From Bacteroidia bacterium (GTDB lineage: Bacteria; Bacteroidota; Bacteroidia; Flavobacteriales; Flavobacteriaceae), in contig JAUIBH010000012.1 in assembly GCA_030427985.1 (NCBI GenBank), positions 1-64,000 of the forward strand: DNA of 64,000 nucleotides. The letters run 5' to 3'. The notes under the pieces were generated by a model. That model was not told the DNA's origin, did not search any database, and was given only the letters and a program-made list of their open reading frames with translations. The translations under genes and the position numbers were made by a program. Below are positions 10,752-18,973 of this stretch, one piece after another. Every line of letters starts with the position of its first letter. Positions within the stretch are counted from its first letter, which is position 1.

Positions 10752-11434
10752 TTCGGAATTTAGCACTGTTGTCCATATTGGCCTTGTTGATCTCTTGCGG
10801 AGGCAATGACGATCCACCACCTGTTCCAGTAGGGGCGGCGTTGGTATTTCCTGAAGAAAATTCAGAATGTACCACTGGGGTCAGTATAAATGAGACATTG
10901 AGCCAAGTAACTTTTCAATGGATGGCCTCCTCCAACACCGATAGGTACACCTTAAGCGTTGTTAATCTTGATACTAATGTTCCCCAGACCATATCAACGG
11001 CGGCAACATCGGCGAGTTTGTCCATAACCAAAGGCACTCCCTTTGCCTGGTCGGTTACCTCTATAAGTTCTAATTCCGATCAAACTGCAACAAGTGAAAC
11101 GTGGTTGTTCTTCAATGCAGGGTCTGAAACCACCCATGCTCCTTTTCCGGCACAGTTGGTAAATCCAGTTTCTGGTGCTACCGTTCAAAAAGATTTGGCC
11201 AATGAAGTGCTCTTGGAATGGCAGGGGGCTGATGTGGATGAAGACATCGCTTCGTTTGAGGTGTTTTTTTCCGAAGAAAATCCGCCCACAACTTCAATTG
11301 GGGTTTTGGACTCTGGAACAATGGAGTTCTCTGTAAGCGTGAGTTCTGATACGGTGTATTATTGGAGCATCATTACCACTGATGGGGAAGGCAACAGTTC
11401 CGACTCGGGGGTATTTGAGTTCAAGGTATTCTAA
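10748..11434 (+). CDS. lipoprotein with fibronectin type III-like repeats
   Basis: Lipobox LLISCGG; beta-rich repeats; start overlaps the upstream stop by 4 nt (ATGA). Confidence 0.7.
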   Translation: MIRNLALLSILALLISCGGNDDPPPVPVGAALVFPEENSECTTGVSINETLSQVTFQWMASSNTDRYTLSVVNLDTNVPQTISTAATSASLSITKGTPFAWSVTSISSNSDQTATSETWLFFNAGSETTHAPFPAQLVNPVSGATVQKDLANEVLLEWQGADVDEDIASFEVFFSEENPPTTSIGVLDSGTMEFSVSVSSDTVYYWSIITTDGEGNSSDSGVFEFKVF

Positions 11435-11435
11435 A

Positions 11436-12065
11436 TTAGGTGCCGTTGAACTGGTTCATGGTATTTTTTACCCCTGCAAAAACAAAGGAACGAATAAGGT
11501 CTGCGGATTTTTTCAACCGTTCAGGAAGTGCTGCCGCTTCTTCTTGGTTCCATTGCCCCAAAACGTAATCTACTTGTTTTCCCTTACTGAATTCAGCCCC
11601 CACACCAAATCGAAATCGTGGGTATTGCGTTGTTTGCAGGGTATTCTGAATGTCTTTTAGGCCATTGTGCCCGCCATCACTTCCCTTGGTCTTTAAGCGA
11701 ATGGTTCCAAAAGGCAAGTTGATATCATCAGTAACGATAAGCACATTGGCCAAGGCAATGTTCTCTTTTTCCATCCAGTATTTTACCGCCTTTCCGCTTA
11801 AGTTCATGTAGGTGGACGGTTTTAGGCATAGTACACTTCTTCCTTTGTGTTTAAAGGAAGCTATGGAACCCAATTTGGCACTTTCAAAGGTGAAGTTTTC
11901 CGCTTCGGCCAAGAAATCCAAAACCTTGAAACCGATATTATGTCGGGTTTGTTCATATTCTGCTCCGATATTTCCGAGGCCAACAACAAGGAATTTTTTC
12001 ATAGGGTCAGTTTCTTGTAGTAGTGTTTTTTGGACGTCAAACAGGTTTTTAATGAATTGGAACAT
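11436..12065 (-). CDS. pth: peptidyl-tRNA hydrolase (start at 12065 or 12002; the ORF extension to 12104 overlaps a terminator)
   Basis: MKKFLVVGLGNIGAEYEQTRHNIGFKVLD; KPSTYMNLSGKAV; GGHNGLK. Confidence 0.94.
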   Translation of the reverse strand: MFQFIKNLFDVQKTLLQETDPMKKFLVVGLGNIGAEYEQTRHNIGFKVLDFLAEAENFTFESAKLGSIASFKHKGRSVLCLKPSTYMNLSGKAVKYWMEKENIALANVLIVTDDINLPFGTIRLKTKGSDGGHNGLKDIQNTLQTTQYPRFRFGVGAEFSKGKQVDYVLGQWNQEEAAALPERLKKSADLIRSFVFAGVKNTMNQFNGT

Positions 12066-12091
12066 TGCGGAACCATTTTGCCTAAAAATAC

Positions 12092-12138
12092 AAAAGCATC
12101 CCAAATTTTACAGCGTAGTAAAACCGGGATGCTTTTTT
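12092..12138 (-). terminator. Terminator-like hairpin downstream of rplY (aaaagcatccc ... gggatgctttttt)
   Basis: 11-bp inverted repeat with flanking A/T tracts. Confidence 0.7.
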
Positions 12139-12152
12139 ATAAAACTCTAAAA

Positions 12153-12812
12153 CTATTCTGTAGCTTCAGCTTCTGGGGCTTCACCACCTTCGGCTCCGCC
12201 TTCAGCAGCAGCTTCAGCACCTTCTTCTGTTTCTTCATCTTCATCTTCAAGCTCTTCATCAATAGAAGTTCTAGAAGCTTTCACCTGTACAATGGCTGTA
12301 CTTTCTGGGTGTAAAATGGTATAGTCGTCATTCAACACAGTTTCAACAGCAATGGTGCCCCCAATTCTAAGTTTGGAGATGTCCACAGTGATAAAATCAG
12401 GAAGTAGATCGGGCAATGCCTTAATGGAAAGCTTACGCTTTCTGAACAGCAAGCGACCACCGTTTCGTACCCCTGGTGAATTTCCTTCCAAACGAACAGG
12501 GATGTTCATGGTAACAGGTTTGTCCTCGAACAATTGATAGAAATCGATGTGAAGGATTTTATCGGTAACAGGATGAAACTGGATGTCCTGCAATACAGCA
12601 CTCAGCTTTTCACCATTTTCCAATTCAATCGCAACAGTGTGCGCGTTGGGGGTGTACACTAAATCTCTGAACGAGATTTCATCAGCTGAAAAGTGCAATG
12701 GCTTATCCCCTCCGTACAGCACGCAAGGGACCTTTCCAGCATTACGTAGGGCCTTGGTAGATACCTTGCCCACGCTTTCTCTTTGGGATCCTTTGATAGT
12801 AATTGACTTCAT
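12153..12812 (-). CDS. rplY: 50S ribosomal protein L25/general stress protein Ctc
   Basis: [35 protein letters not shown]; acidic C-terminal tail. Confidence 0.93.
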   Translation of the reverse strand: MKSITIKGSQRESVGKVSTKALRNAGKVPCVLYGGDKPLHFSADEISFRDLVYTPNAHTVAIELENGEKLSAVLQDIQFHPVTDKILHIDFYQLFEDKPVTMNIPVRLEGNSPGVRNGGRLLFRKRKLSIKALPDLLPDFITVDISKLRIGGTIAVETVLNDDYTILHPESTAIVQVKASRTSIDEELEDEDEETEEGAEAAAEGGAEGGEAPEAEATE

Positions 12813-12831
12813 TATTATATATTAAATTAAT

Positions 12832-13773
12832 TTACATTAGAAATTTGGAAGATATTGAAGTGTTGTGATGCACCCTATGCATAACATCTGCAAAAAGGTC
12901 GGCACAACTCAATACCTTTATTTTTTTCTTGGTCTCATCAATTGGAATGGAATCAGTAACGATCAATTCTGCCAACTTTGATTTTTCTATTCGTTCATAC
13001 GCCTTGCCCGATAACAATCCGTGTGTGGTAACGGCGCGAACGCTTTCTGCTCCTCTCTCCATCATTAAATCGGCAGCTTTGGTAAGTGTACCTGCGGTAT
13101 CTACCATATCATCTACCAGAACCACATTTTTACCCTGTACATCACCAATCAATTCCATGTGTGAAATAACATTGGCCTTGGCGCGTTGCTTGTAACAGAT
13201 AACGACATCGCATTCCAAAGCCTTGGAATAGGCATAGGCTCTTTTGGAACCTCCCATATCAGGTGATGCAATGCAAAGATTGTCCAAATTCAGGCCTTTT
13301 AAATAGGGCAGGAACAAGGTCGATGCAAAAAGGTGGTCCACCGGTTTTTCAAAGAACCCCTGAATTTGATCGGCATGAAGGTCCATGGTGATGATTCGTG
13401 TGGCGCCTGCTGTTTCCAACATTTTGGCAACCAATTTTGCTGCAATGGGAACGCGGGGTTTATCCTTTCTATCCTGACGAGCCCATCCAAAATAGGGCAT
13501 AACAGCCGTAATATGTCTGGCAGAAGCCCGTTTGGCAGCATCAAGCATCAATAGCATTTCCATAAGATTCTCCGAACTTGGATTTGTGGACCCAATGATA
13601 AAAATGCGCGCACCGCGAATGGATTCTTCGAAAGAAGGCTGAAACTCCCCGTCGCTGTACCTGGAAAATTGAATCTTTCCGAGATCAGCACCATAAGAAG
13701 CTGCTATCTTCTTGCCAAGATCAACACTTTGCGTGCAAGCAAATATTTTAGGCTCGGGAACTTGGTATGCCAT
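12832..13773 (-). CDS. prs: ribose-phosphate pyrophosphokinase
   Basis: FSDGEFQPSFEESIRGARIFIIGST; MPYFGWARQDRKDKPRVPI; VVLVDDMVDTAGTL. Confidence 0.97.
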   Translation of the reverse strand: MAYQVPEPKIFACTQSVDLGKKIAASYGADLGKIQFSRYSDGEFQPSFEESIRGARIFIIGSTNPSSENLMEMLLMLDAAKRASARHITAVMPYFGWARQDRKDKPRVPIAAKLVAKMLETAGATRIITMDLHADQIQGFFEKPVDHLFASTLFLPYLKGLNLDNLCIASPDMGGSKRAYAYSKALECDVVICYKQRAKANVISHMELIGDVQGKNVVLVDDMVDTAGTLTKAADLMMERGAESVRAVTTHGLLSGKAYERIEKSKLAELIVTDSIPIDETKKKIKVLSCADLFADVMHRVHHNTSISSKFLM

Positions 13774-13871
13774 TGCAAACTCTTGTTAACTAGCTTTTTG
13801 AAGCGCTTTTTTATAAAGAGGTGCAAATTTAAAAATTAATTCGGGTTGCTAAAGGAATAAAGGAAGTATTT

Positions 13872-13904
13872 TTTGGTGGTAAATGAAATAATTTTTTAGC
13901 TTTG
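13872..13904 (+). promoter_or_regulatory. Bacteroidota-type promoter (TTTG, about 21 nt, TAGCTTTG) upstream of the tRNA-Leu locus
   Basis: -33 TTTG and -7 TAGCTTTG (13897-13904) with suitable spacing, ending 36 nt before the tRNA fragment. Confidence 0.6.
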
Positions 13905-13940
13905 CATCCGCAATTAAAATAAGCCACTATAATTGCTTAT

Positions 13941-13990
13941 GCCTTGGTGGCGGAACTGGTAGACCTGTCTGCCGACAGGCAGGCGCGCTG
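13941..13990 (+). pseudogene. 5' fragment of tRNA-Leu interrupted by a 20-bp imperfect palindrome
   Basis: gccttggtggcggaactggtagac (13941-13964) and gcgctg (13985-13990) match the intact tRNA-Leu at 14260; the insert is ctgtctgccgacaggcaggc. Confidence 0.85.
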
Positions 13991-14009
13991 AAATTGAAAT
14001 ATTGACCCG

Positions 14010-14258
14010 TTGATTAGTGTCTATGCGATATCAAGTTTGGAGCATAACTACATTTATGTGGGGATGACATCCAATTTGAAAGAAAGGATTGCAAGACACA
14101 ATGAGGGAAGAGAGCGGACAACAAAGTTTTATGCTCCGTTTAAGCTGATTTATTCAGAAGAATGTTTGGATAGATTATCGGCAAGAAAAAGGGAAAAATA
14201 TTGGAAGTCGGGCGTAGGTAAGGAAAAATTGCGAAAACTCAGAGATGAGTTGATATAA
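14010..14258 (+). CDS. small GIY-YIG nuclease family protein (TTG start)
   Basis: VYAISSLEHNYIYVGMTSNLKERIARHNEGRERTTKFYAPFKLIYSEE...ARKREKYWKSGVGK; GIY-YIG UvrC-like core. Confidence 0.9.
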   Translation: MISVYAISSLEHNYIYVGMTSNLKERIARHNEGRERTTKFYAPFKLIYSEECLDRLSARKREKYWKSGVGKEKLRKLRDELI

Positions 14259-14259
14259 T

Positions 14260-14341
14260 GCCTTGGTGGCGGAACTGGTAGACGCGCTGGATTCAAAATC
14301 CAGTTCTTTCGGGAGTGTGGGTTCGATTCCCACCCAAGGTA
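14260..14341 (+). tRNA. tRNA-Leu(CAA)
   Basis: Cloverleaf by eye: acceptor GCCTTGG/CCAAGGT, anticodon arm CTGGA-TTCAAAA-TCCAG (CAA), variable arm, T-arm GTGGGTTCGATTCCCAC; no encoded CCA. Confidence 0.93.
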
Positions 14342-14344
14342 CTT

Positions 14345-14380
14345 AAAAGCCCCGATCATGAATTCATGATCGGGGCTTTT
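14345..14380. terminator. 36-bp perfect palindrome after tRNA-Leu, likely terminator
   Basis: AAAAGCCCCGATCATGAATTCATGATCGGGGCTTTT is its own reverse complement. Confidence 0.8.
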
Positions 14381-14459
14381 GCTTTCTTGAAATTTTTGTG
14401 CTGGGGTTTTGTCAATCAACCATTCCTTTGTTTAATTTCGATTTTTATAAAAAGACTTT

Positions 14460-15395
14460 ATGGCCGTCTGGATTTTTTTCCTGTTGGGAATCTTCATTTT
14501 CTTGGCCCTTGATCTAGGGGTGTTCAATAAGAAAGCTCATGTCATCAGTGTTCGGGAAGCTTCAATGTGGACTGGGATTTGGGTAACACTGTCCATTTTG
14601 TTCTCGGGAGTCATTTATTGGTTGTATGCTACGGGACGAATTGACAATGTGGATTCTTTAAAACCCATGGATGCCAGTATAAAATATATTACCGGCTACC
14701 TTATTGAGCTTTCATTGAGCATTGATAATATTTTTGTTATCGCCGTTATTTTTGGATCGTTCAATATACCCCAAAAATATCAGCACCGGGTATTGTTTTG
14801 GGGCATTTTGGGAGCCATTGGGTTCCGGGCCTTGATGATTTTCTTTGGTGTGGCACTGATTAAGAAATTCAGTTTTACAACCTATATTTTCGGTGCTTTT
14901 CTAATTTTCACCGCCATAAAAATGTTGGTTTCCAAACAAAAGGCGTTCAATCCCAAAAAATCATTTATTTACAGGAACTTACGAAAAGTAATGCCCATAA
15001 CCTCGCACATGCAGGGGCAGAAATTTTTTGTTAGGTTGCGACATATAACAGCGGCCACCCCTTTGTTCATAGCGTTGGTCATTATTGAATTCTCGGATGT
15101 CCTTTTTGCCTTGGACAGTGTCCCTGCTATTTTGGCCATTACCTCCGATCCTTTTTTGGTGTTCAGCTCTAATATATTTGCCATTTTAGGCCTACGTTCC
15201 ATGTATTTCTTTTTATCCCATATGATCAATAAGTTTTACCACCTTAAATATAGTTTGGTGGCTATCCTCACCTTTGTGGGCATAAAATTGATACTTGCTC
15301 ACCACTTTGTCTTTCCAGAATGGTTTTCATTAGGTTTCATCGCTTTGTCACTGCTTTTTGGAATTGTACCATCTTTAAAGGAAGGTAAAGAATGA
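14460..15395 (+). CDS. TerC/Alx family integral membrane protein
   Basis: TM protein with LSLSIDNIFVIAVIF and IIEFSDVLFALDSVPAILAITSDPFLVFSSNIFAILGLRSMYF. Confidence 0.92.
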   Translation: MAVWIFFLLGIFIFLALDLGVFNKKAHVISVREASMWTGIWVTLSILFSGVIYWLYATGRIDNVDSLKPMDASIKYITGYLIELSLSIDNIFVIAVIFGSFNIPQKYQHRVLFWGILGAIGFRALMIFFGVALIKKFSFTTYIFGAFLIFTAIKMLVSKQKAFNPKKSFIYRNLRKVMPITSHMQGQKFFVRLRHITAATPLFIALVIIEFSDVLFALDSVPAILAITSDPFLVFSSNIFAILGLRSMYFFLSHMINKFYHLKYSLVAILTFVGIKLILAHHFVFPEWFSLGFIALSLLFGIVPSLKEGKE

Positions 15396-15476
15396 ATTTC
15401 TTTTCAATTTCGCCTCGTTAAATTAGAGGTCTTCACAGCACAGTCTTTAACGCTTTATCCTTTCTTGGAAACAGTT

Positions 15477-15497
15477 TGTTGATAACCCTGTGGATAA
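15477..15497 (-). promoter_or_regulatory. DnaA-box-like pair upstream of the nrd operon
   Basis: TGTTGATAA (15477-15485, one mismatch) and TGTGGATAA (15489-15497, exact complement of TTATCCACA). Confidence 0.45.
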
Positions 15498-15694
15498 AAG
15501 TTTTGGTCTTCTGACAGTTGTCAGATTTTTTTCCGAGCCTAGATTTTACGTTTGTTCCCGTGATTTTTTCAGCCTCAAAAAATGGAATGTTGATAAGAAT
15601 GTTGAGAACCCAAAGGAGGCAATGTAAAATCAAAGTAAAGAAAATATGAATTTTACAATCAGTTCACTTAGAACAAATCCAAACACTTTTTCTC

Positions 15695-16969
15695 ATGCAC
15701 ATTTCTCACATTACTAAAAGGGATTTTAGTACTCAGCCCTTCGATTTGCACAAAATTACCAATGCCATCCTAAAAGCCATGACTGCCATAGACCATGGTC
15801 AAATGGAGGATGCACAGACCATTGCCAACAATGTTGAAAAAGCATTGCTGGAAAGAAAGGAACAAGATGAACACTATGTTCCCACTGTGGAAGAGGTTCA
15901 AGATGTTGTGGAGAATGAGTTGATGAACAGTGAGTTCCATGATGTGGCCAAAGCCTACATTATTTACAGGAACAAAAGGGCCCAAATGCGGGAGACTGAT
16001 ATTTTTGAGAAACGTATCAATCTTAAACCTTACGAGTACCCCCAACTGTACGAATATGTGCCTGCTATCAGACATTCGTATTGGATTCATACCGAATTTA
16101 ATTTCACCAGCGATATACAAGATTTTAAGTCTGGACTTACAGAAGTAGAGCGCAGCGCCATTAAAAATACCATGTTGGCGATTTCCCAAATTGAAGTTGC
16201 CGTAAAAACCTTTTGGGGCAATATTTATCACCGCATGCCCAAGCCCGAAATAGGATCCGTGGGTGCCACTTTTGCAGAAAGTGAAGTACGTCATCACGAC
16301 GCATATTCACACTTGCTTGAAATTTTGGGATTGAACCAAGAGTTCGAGAACCTCAAGAAAAAACCTGTGATCATGAAGCGGGTGCAGTACTTGGAAACTG
16401 CGCTGAAAAATGCGAAAAGCGAGAACAACAAAGAATATGCAGAATCCATTTTGCTCTTTTCCCTTTTCATAGAACACGTGTCATTGTTTTCCCAGTTTTT
16501 GATCATCATGGCCTTTAACAAGCACAAAAATGTGCTGAAGGGAATTTCCAATGTGGTGGAGGCTACCTCAAAAGAAGAGCAGATTCATGGTGATTTTGGA
16601 ATCGATGTCATCAATATCATCAAAAAAGAACACCCAGAATGGTTTGATGATGCGTACAAAGCCATGATTCAAGAAATCTGTGAAAAGGCATTTGAGGCCG
16701 AAAGCAAAATTGTGGATTGGATTTTTGAGGATGGCGAATTGGATTTCTTGCCGAAAACTGTGGTGAACGAATTCATCAAGAACCGTTTCAATAACTCTTT
16801 GGAGAGCATTGGCATTGCCAAAGTATTTGAAGTTGACCAAAAACTATTGGAACAAACCGAGTGGTTTGATGACGAGATCATCGGAACCAAACACGGCGAC
16901 TTTTTTGTAAAACGATCCATCAACTATAGCAAAAGAACACAAAGTATAACCAGCGACGACCTTTTTTAA
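15695..16969 (+). CDS. nrdB: ribonucleotide reductase beta subunit (class I) with N-terminal ATP-cone domain
   Basis: ATP-cone-like ITKRDFSTQPFDLHKITNAILKAM...VAKAYIIYRNKRAQMRE, then R2 core with FAESEVRHHDAYSHLLEI ligand/tyrosine motif. Confidence 0.94.
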   Translation: MHISHITKRDFSTQPFDLHKITNAILKAMTAIDHGQMEDAQTIANNVEKALLERKEQDEHYVPTVEEVQDVVENELMNSEFHDVAKAYIIYRNKRAQMRETDIFEKRINLKPYEYPQLYEYVPAIRHSYWIHTEFNFTSDIQDFKSGLTEVERSAIKNTMLAISQIEVAVKTFWGNIYHRMPKPEIGSVGATFAESEVRHHDAYSHLLEILGLNQEFENLKKKPVIMKRVQYLETALKNAKSENNKEYAESILLFSLFIEHVSLFSQFLIIMAFNKHKNVLKGISNVVEATSKEEQIHGDFGIDVINIIKKEHPEWFDDAYKAMIQEICEKAFEAESKIVDWIFEDGELDFLPKTVVNEFIKNRFNNSLESIGIAKVFEVDQKLLEQTEWFDDEIIGTKHGDFFVKRSINYSKRTQSITSDDLF

Positions 16970-16972
16970 ATT

Positions 16973-18766
16973 ATGGAGAACAAAGCCCAATCACCTCAAA
17001 TTGAAGATCTAAAAAAAGAAAACCAAACCCAGGAACTTGTAAATGCTCGCAAGAGTGCCTTGGCAAAACTTAAGGAAAAAGAAGAAAACCAAGCATTTGA
17101 ATGGCTGAATGAGCACAGTCGTCAATTTTTGGCTTCTGGATATTTGACCGATGGCGTTACTCCAGAGGAGCGGATTCGGGAGATAGCCGACCGGGCCGAA
17201 CAGATTTTGCAGATTCCAGGATATTCCGACAAGTTCTACAACTATATGTCAGAAGGGTTTTTCTCCTTGGCGTCTCCAGTGTGGTCTAACTTTGGGAAAA
17301 GACGTGGGTTGCCCATTAGCTGTTTTGGCTCCCATATTGATGATGATATGGGGAACATTCTGTATACCCAATCCGAAGTGGGCATGATGTCCAAATTGGG
17401 TGGTGGTACTTCAGGTTATTTTGGTAAAATTAGACATAGAGGGGCTCCCGTAAAAAATAACGGGCAGGCATCTGGTGCGGTGCACATTATGCAGTTGTTT
17501 GAATCCATGGTGGATGTGGTGAGTCAAGGTTCGGTTCGTAGAGGTCGTTTTTCACCGTATTTGCCCATAGATCATAAAGATATTATGGAGTTCTTGGAAA
17601 TCGGTACGGAAGGAAATCCCATTCAGCAATTAACCCACGGTGTTACGGTTACCAATGAATGGATGCAGGAAATGATTGATGGGGATACCGATAAAAGAAC
17701 GGTTTGGGCCAAAGTATTGCAACGCAGGGGTGAGATGGGCTATCCGTATGTTTTCTTCTCCGATAACGCCAATAATGGAGCAGCGGATGTTTATAAGGAC
17801 AAGGAGCATCGTATTCACTCCAGTAATCTTTGTACCGAAATTATGCTGCCTTCAAACGATAATTGGTCTTTTGTGTGCGTATTGTCCAGTATCAATGTAT
17901 TGCATTATGATAAGTGGAAAAATACCGATGCCGTGGAAACCATGGTACACTTTTTAGATGCCGTGATCACAGAGTTTGTGGAAAAACTGGAGAGTTATCG
18001 TGATTCCTCTGATCGTGATGACCGACAAACCTTCCTGTTTATGGAACGTGCCTATAATTTTGCCAAGGAGAACAGAGCCTTGGGATTGGGTGCTTTGGGA
18101 TGGCACTCTTTGTTGCAATCCAAAAGATTGGCCTTTGATAGCCAAGAAGCCTATAACTTGAACAGTGAGATTTTTAAGGAAATCAAAGAGCGCTCTTACA
18201 AAGCTTCGGCAGAATTGGCAGAACGTTTTGGTGAACCCAAAGTTTTAAAAGGCTATGGTAGACGTAATGCTACCCTGAATGCAATCGCTCCAACTACTTC
18301 TTCGGCCTTTATTTTAGGACAAGTTTCGCAAGGGATTGAGCCTATTTGGTCCAATTGCTATGTGAAGGATATCGCCAAGATCAAAACCACCATTAAAAAT
18401 CCATTTTTGATGGAATTATTGGAAGAAAAGGGACAGAACACCCCAGAAGTTTGGAAAAGTATTCGGGATATGGATGGTTCAGTGCAACATCTGGACTTCC
18501 TTACCGAGGAGGAGAAAGCGGTGTTCAAAACCTATTCAGAGTTGGACCAATTGGATATTGTGTACCAAGCCGCGAACAGACAGAATCACATTGATCAAGG
18601 ACAATCCGTGAACATAATTGTCCATCCCGACATGCCTACCAAGGAAATCAACAAAATACATGTAACCGCTTGGAAACTGGGCTTAAAATCCTTGTATTAC
18701 CAACACAGCATGAATGCTGCGCAGAAATTCAAGCAGAAAAAAGAATGCGCTAGTTGCGAAGCTTAA
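16973..18766 (+). CDS. nrdA: ribonucleotide reductase alpha subunit (class I), no N-terminal ATP-cone
   Basis: R1 core: NLCTEIMLPS, C-terminal KKECASCEA; the N-terminus runs directly into NEHSRQFLASGYL. Confidence 0.95.
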   Translation: MENKAQSPQIEDLKKENQTQELVNARKSALAKLKEKEENQAFEWLNEHSRQFLASGYLTDGVTPEERIREIADRAEQILQIPGYSDKFYNYMSEGFFSLASPVWSNFGKRRGLPISCFGSHIDDDMGNILYTQSEVGMMSKLGGGTSGYFGKIRHRGAPVKNNGQASGAVHIMQLFESMVDVVSQGSVRRGRFSPYLPIDHKDIMEFLEIGTEGNPIQQLTHGVTVTNEWMQEMIDGDTDKRTVWAKVLQRRGEMGYPYVFFSDNANNGAADVYKDKEHRIHSSNLCTEIMLPSNDNWSFVCVLSSINVLHYDKWKNTDAVETMVHFLDAVITEFVEKLESYRDSSDRDDRQTFLFMERAYNFAKENRALGLGALGWHSLLQSKRLAFDSQEAYNLNSEIFKEIKERSYKASAELAERFGEPKVLKGYGRRNATLNAIAPTTSSAFILGQVSQGIEPIWSNCYVKDIAKIKTTIKNPFLMELLEEKGQNTPEVWKSIRDMDGSVQHLDFLTEEEKAVFKTYSELDQLDIVYQAANRQNHIDQGQSVNIIVHPDMPTKEINKIHVTAWKLGLKSLYYQHSMNAAQKFKQKKECASCEA

Positions 18767-18801
18767 CTCAAGCTAACTCAAACTGCTTTTAGTGCGTAAT
18801 C

Positions 18802-18838
18802 CAACCCCCAAGCCAAATGGTTCGGGGGTTGTTTTTTG
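18802..18838 (+). terminator. Rho-independent terminator after nrdA
   Basis: caacccccaagccaaatggttcgggggttgttttttg; GC stem plus T-tract. Confidence 0.85.
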
Positions 18839-18901
18839 TTGGGAATACCCCAAACAATTGTTAATGTGCTTGTTGCAAGACTATTCATTCAAAACAGTTT
18901 C

Positions 18902-18909
18902 TATTTTTG
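18902..18909 (+). promoter_or_regulatory. -7 box TATTTTTG upstream of the hydrolase/AraC fusion
   Basis: Exact TAnnTTTG 65 nt upstream of ATG 18974. Confidence 0.45.
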
Positions 18910-18973
18910 TGTGTAAGAAAAGGTGATTCTTTTCAATTAAATAAGCGCTTAAAAACATCAACCTAAACCTCGC

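Noticed and set aside
12002-12104. N-terminal extension of Pth (MGCFCIFRQNGSAMFQF...)
   Set aside because: The first codons run into the rplY terminator hairpin; a start at 12065 or 12002 is more credible
15433-15633. 66-aa minus-strand ORF upstream of nrdB
   Set aside because: Lies over the DnaA-box/inverted-repeat control region, no recognisable product
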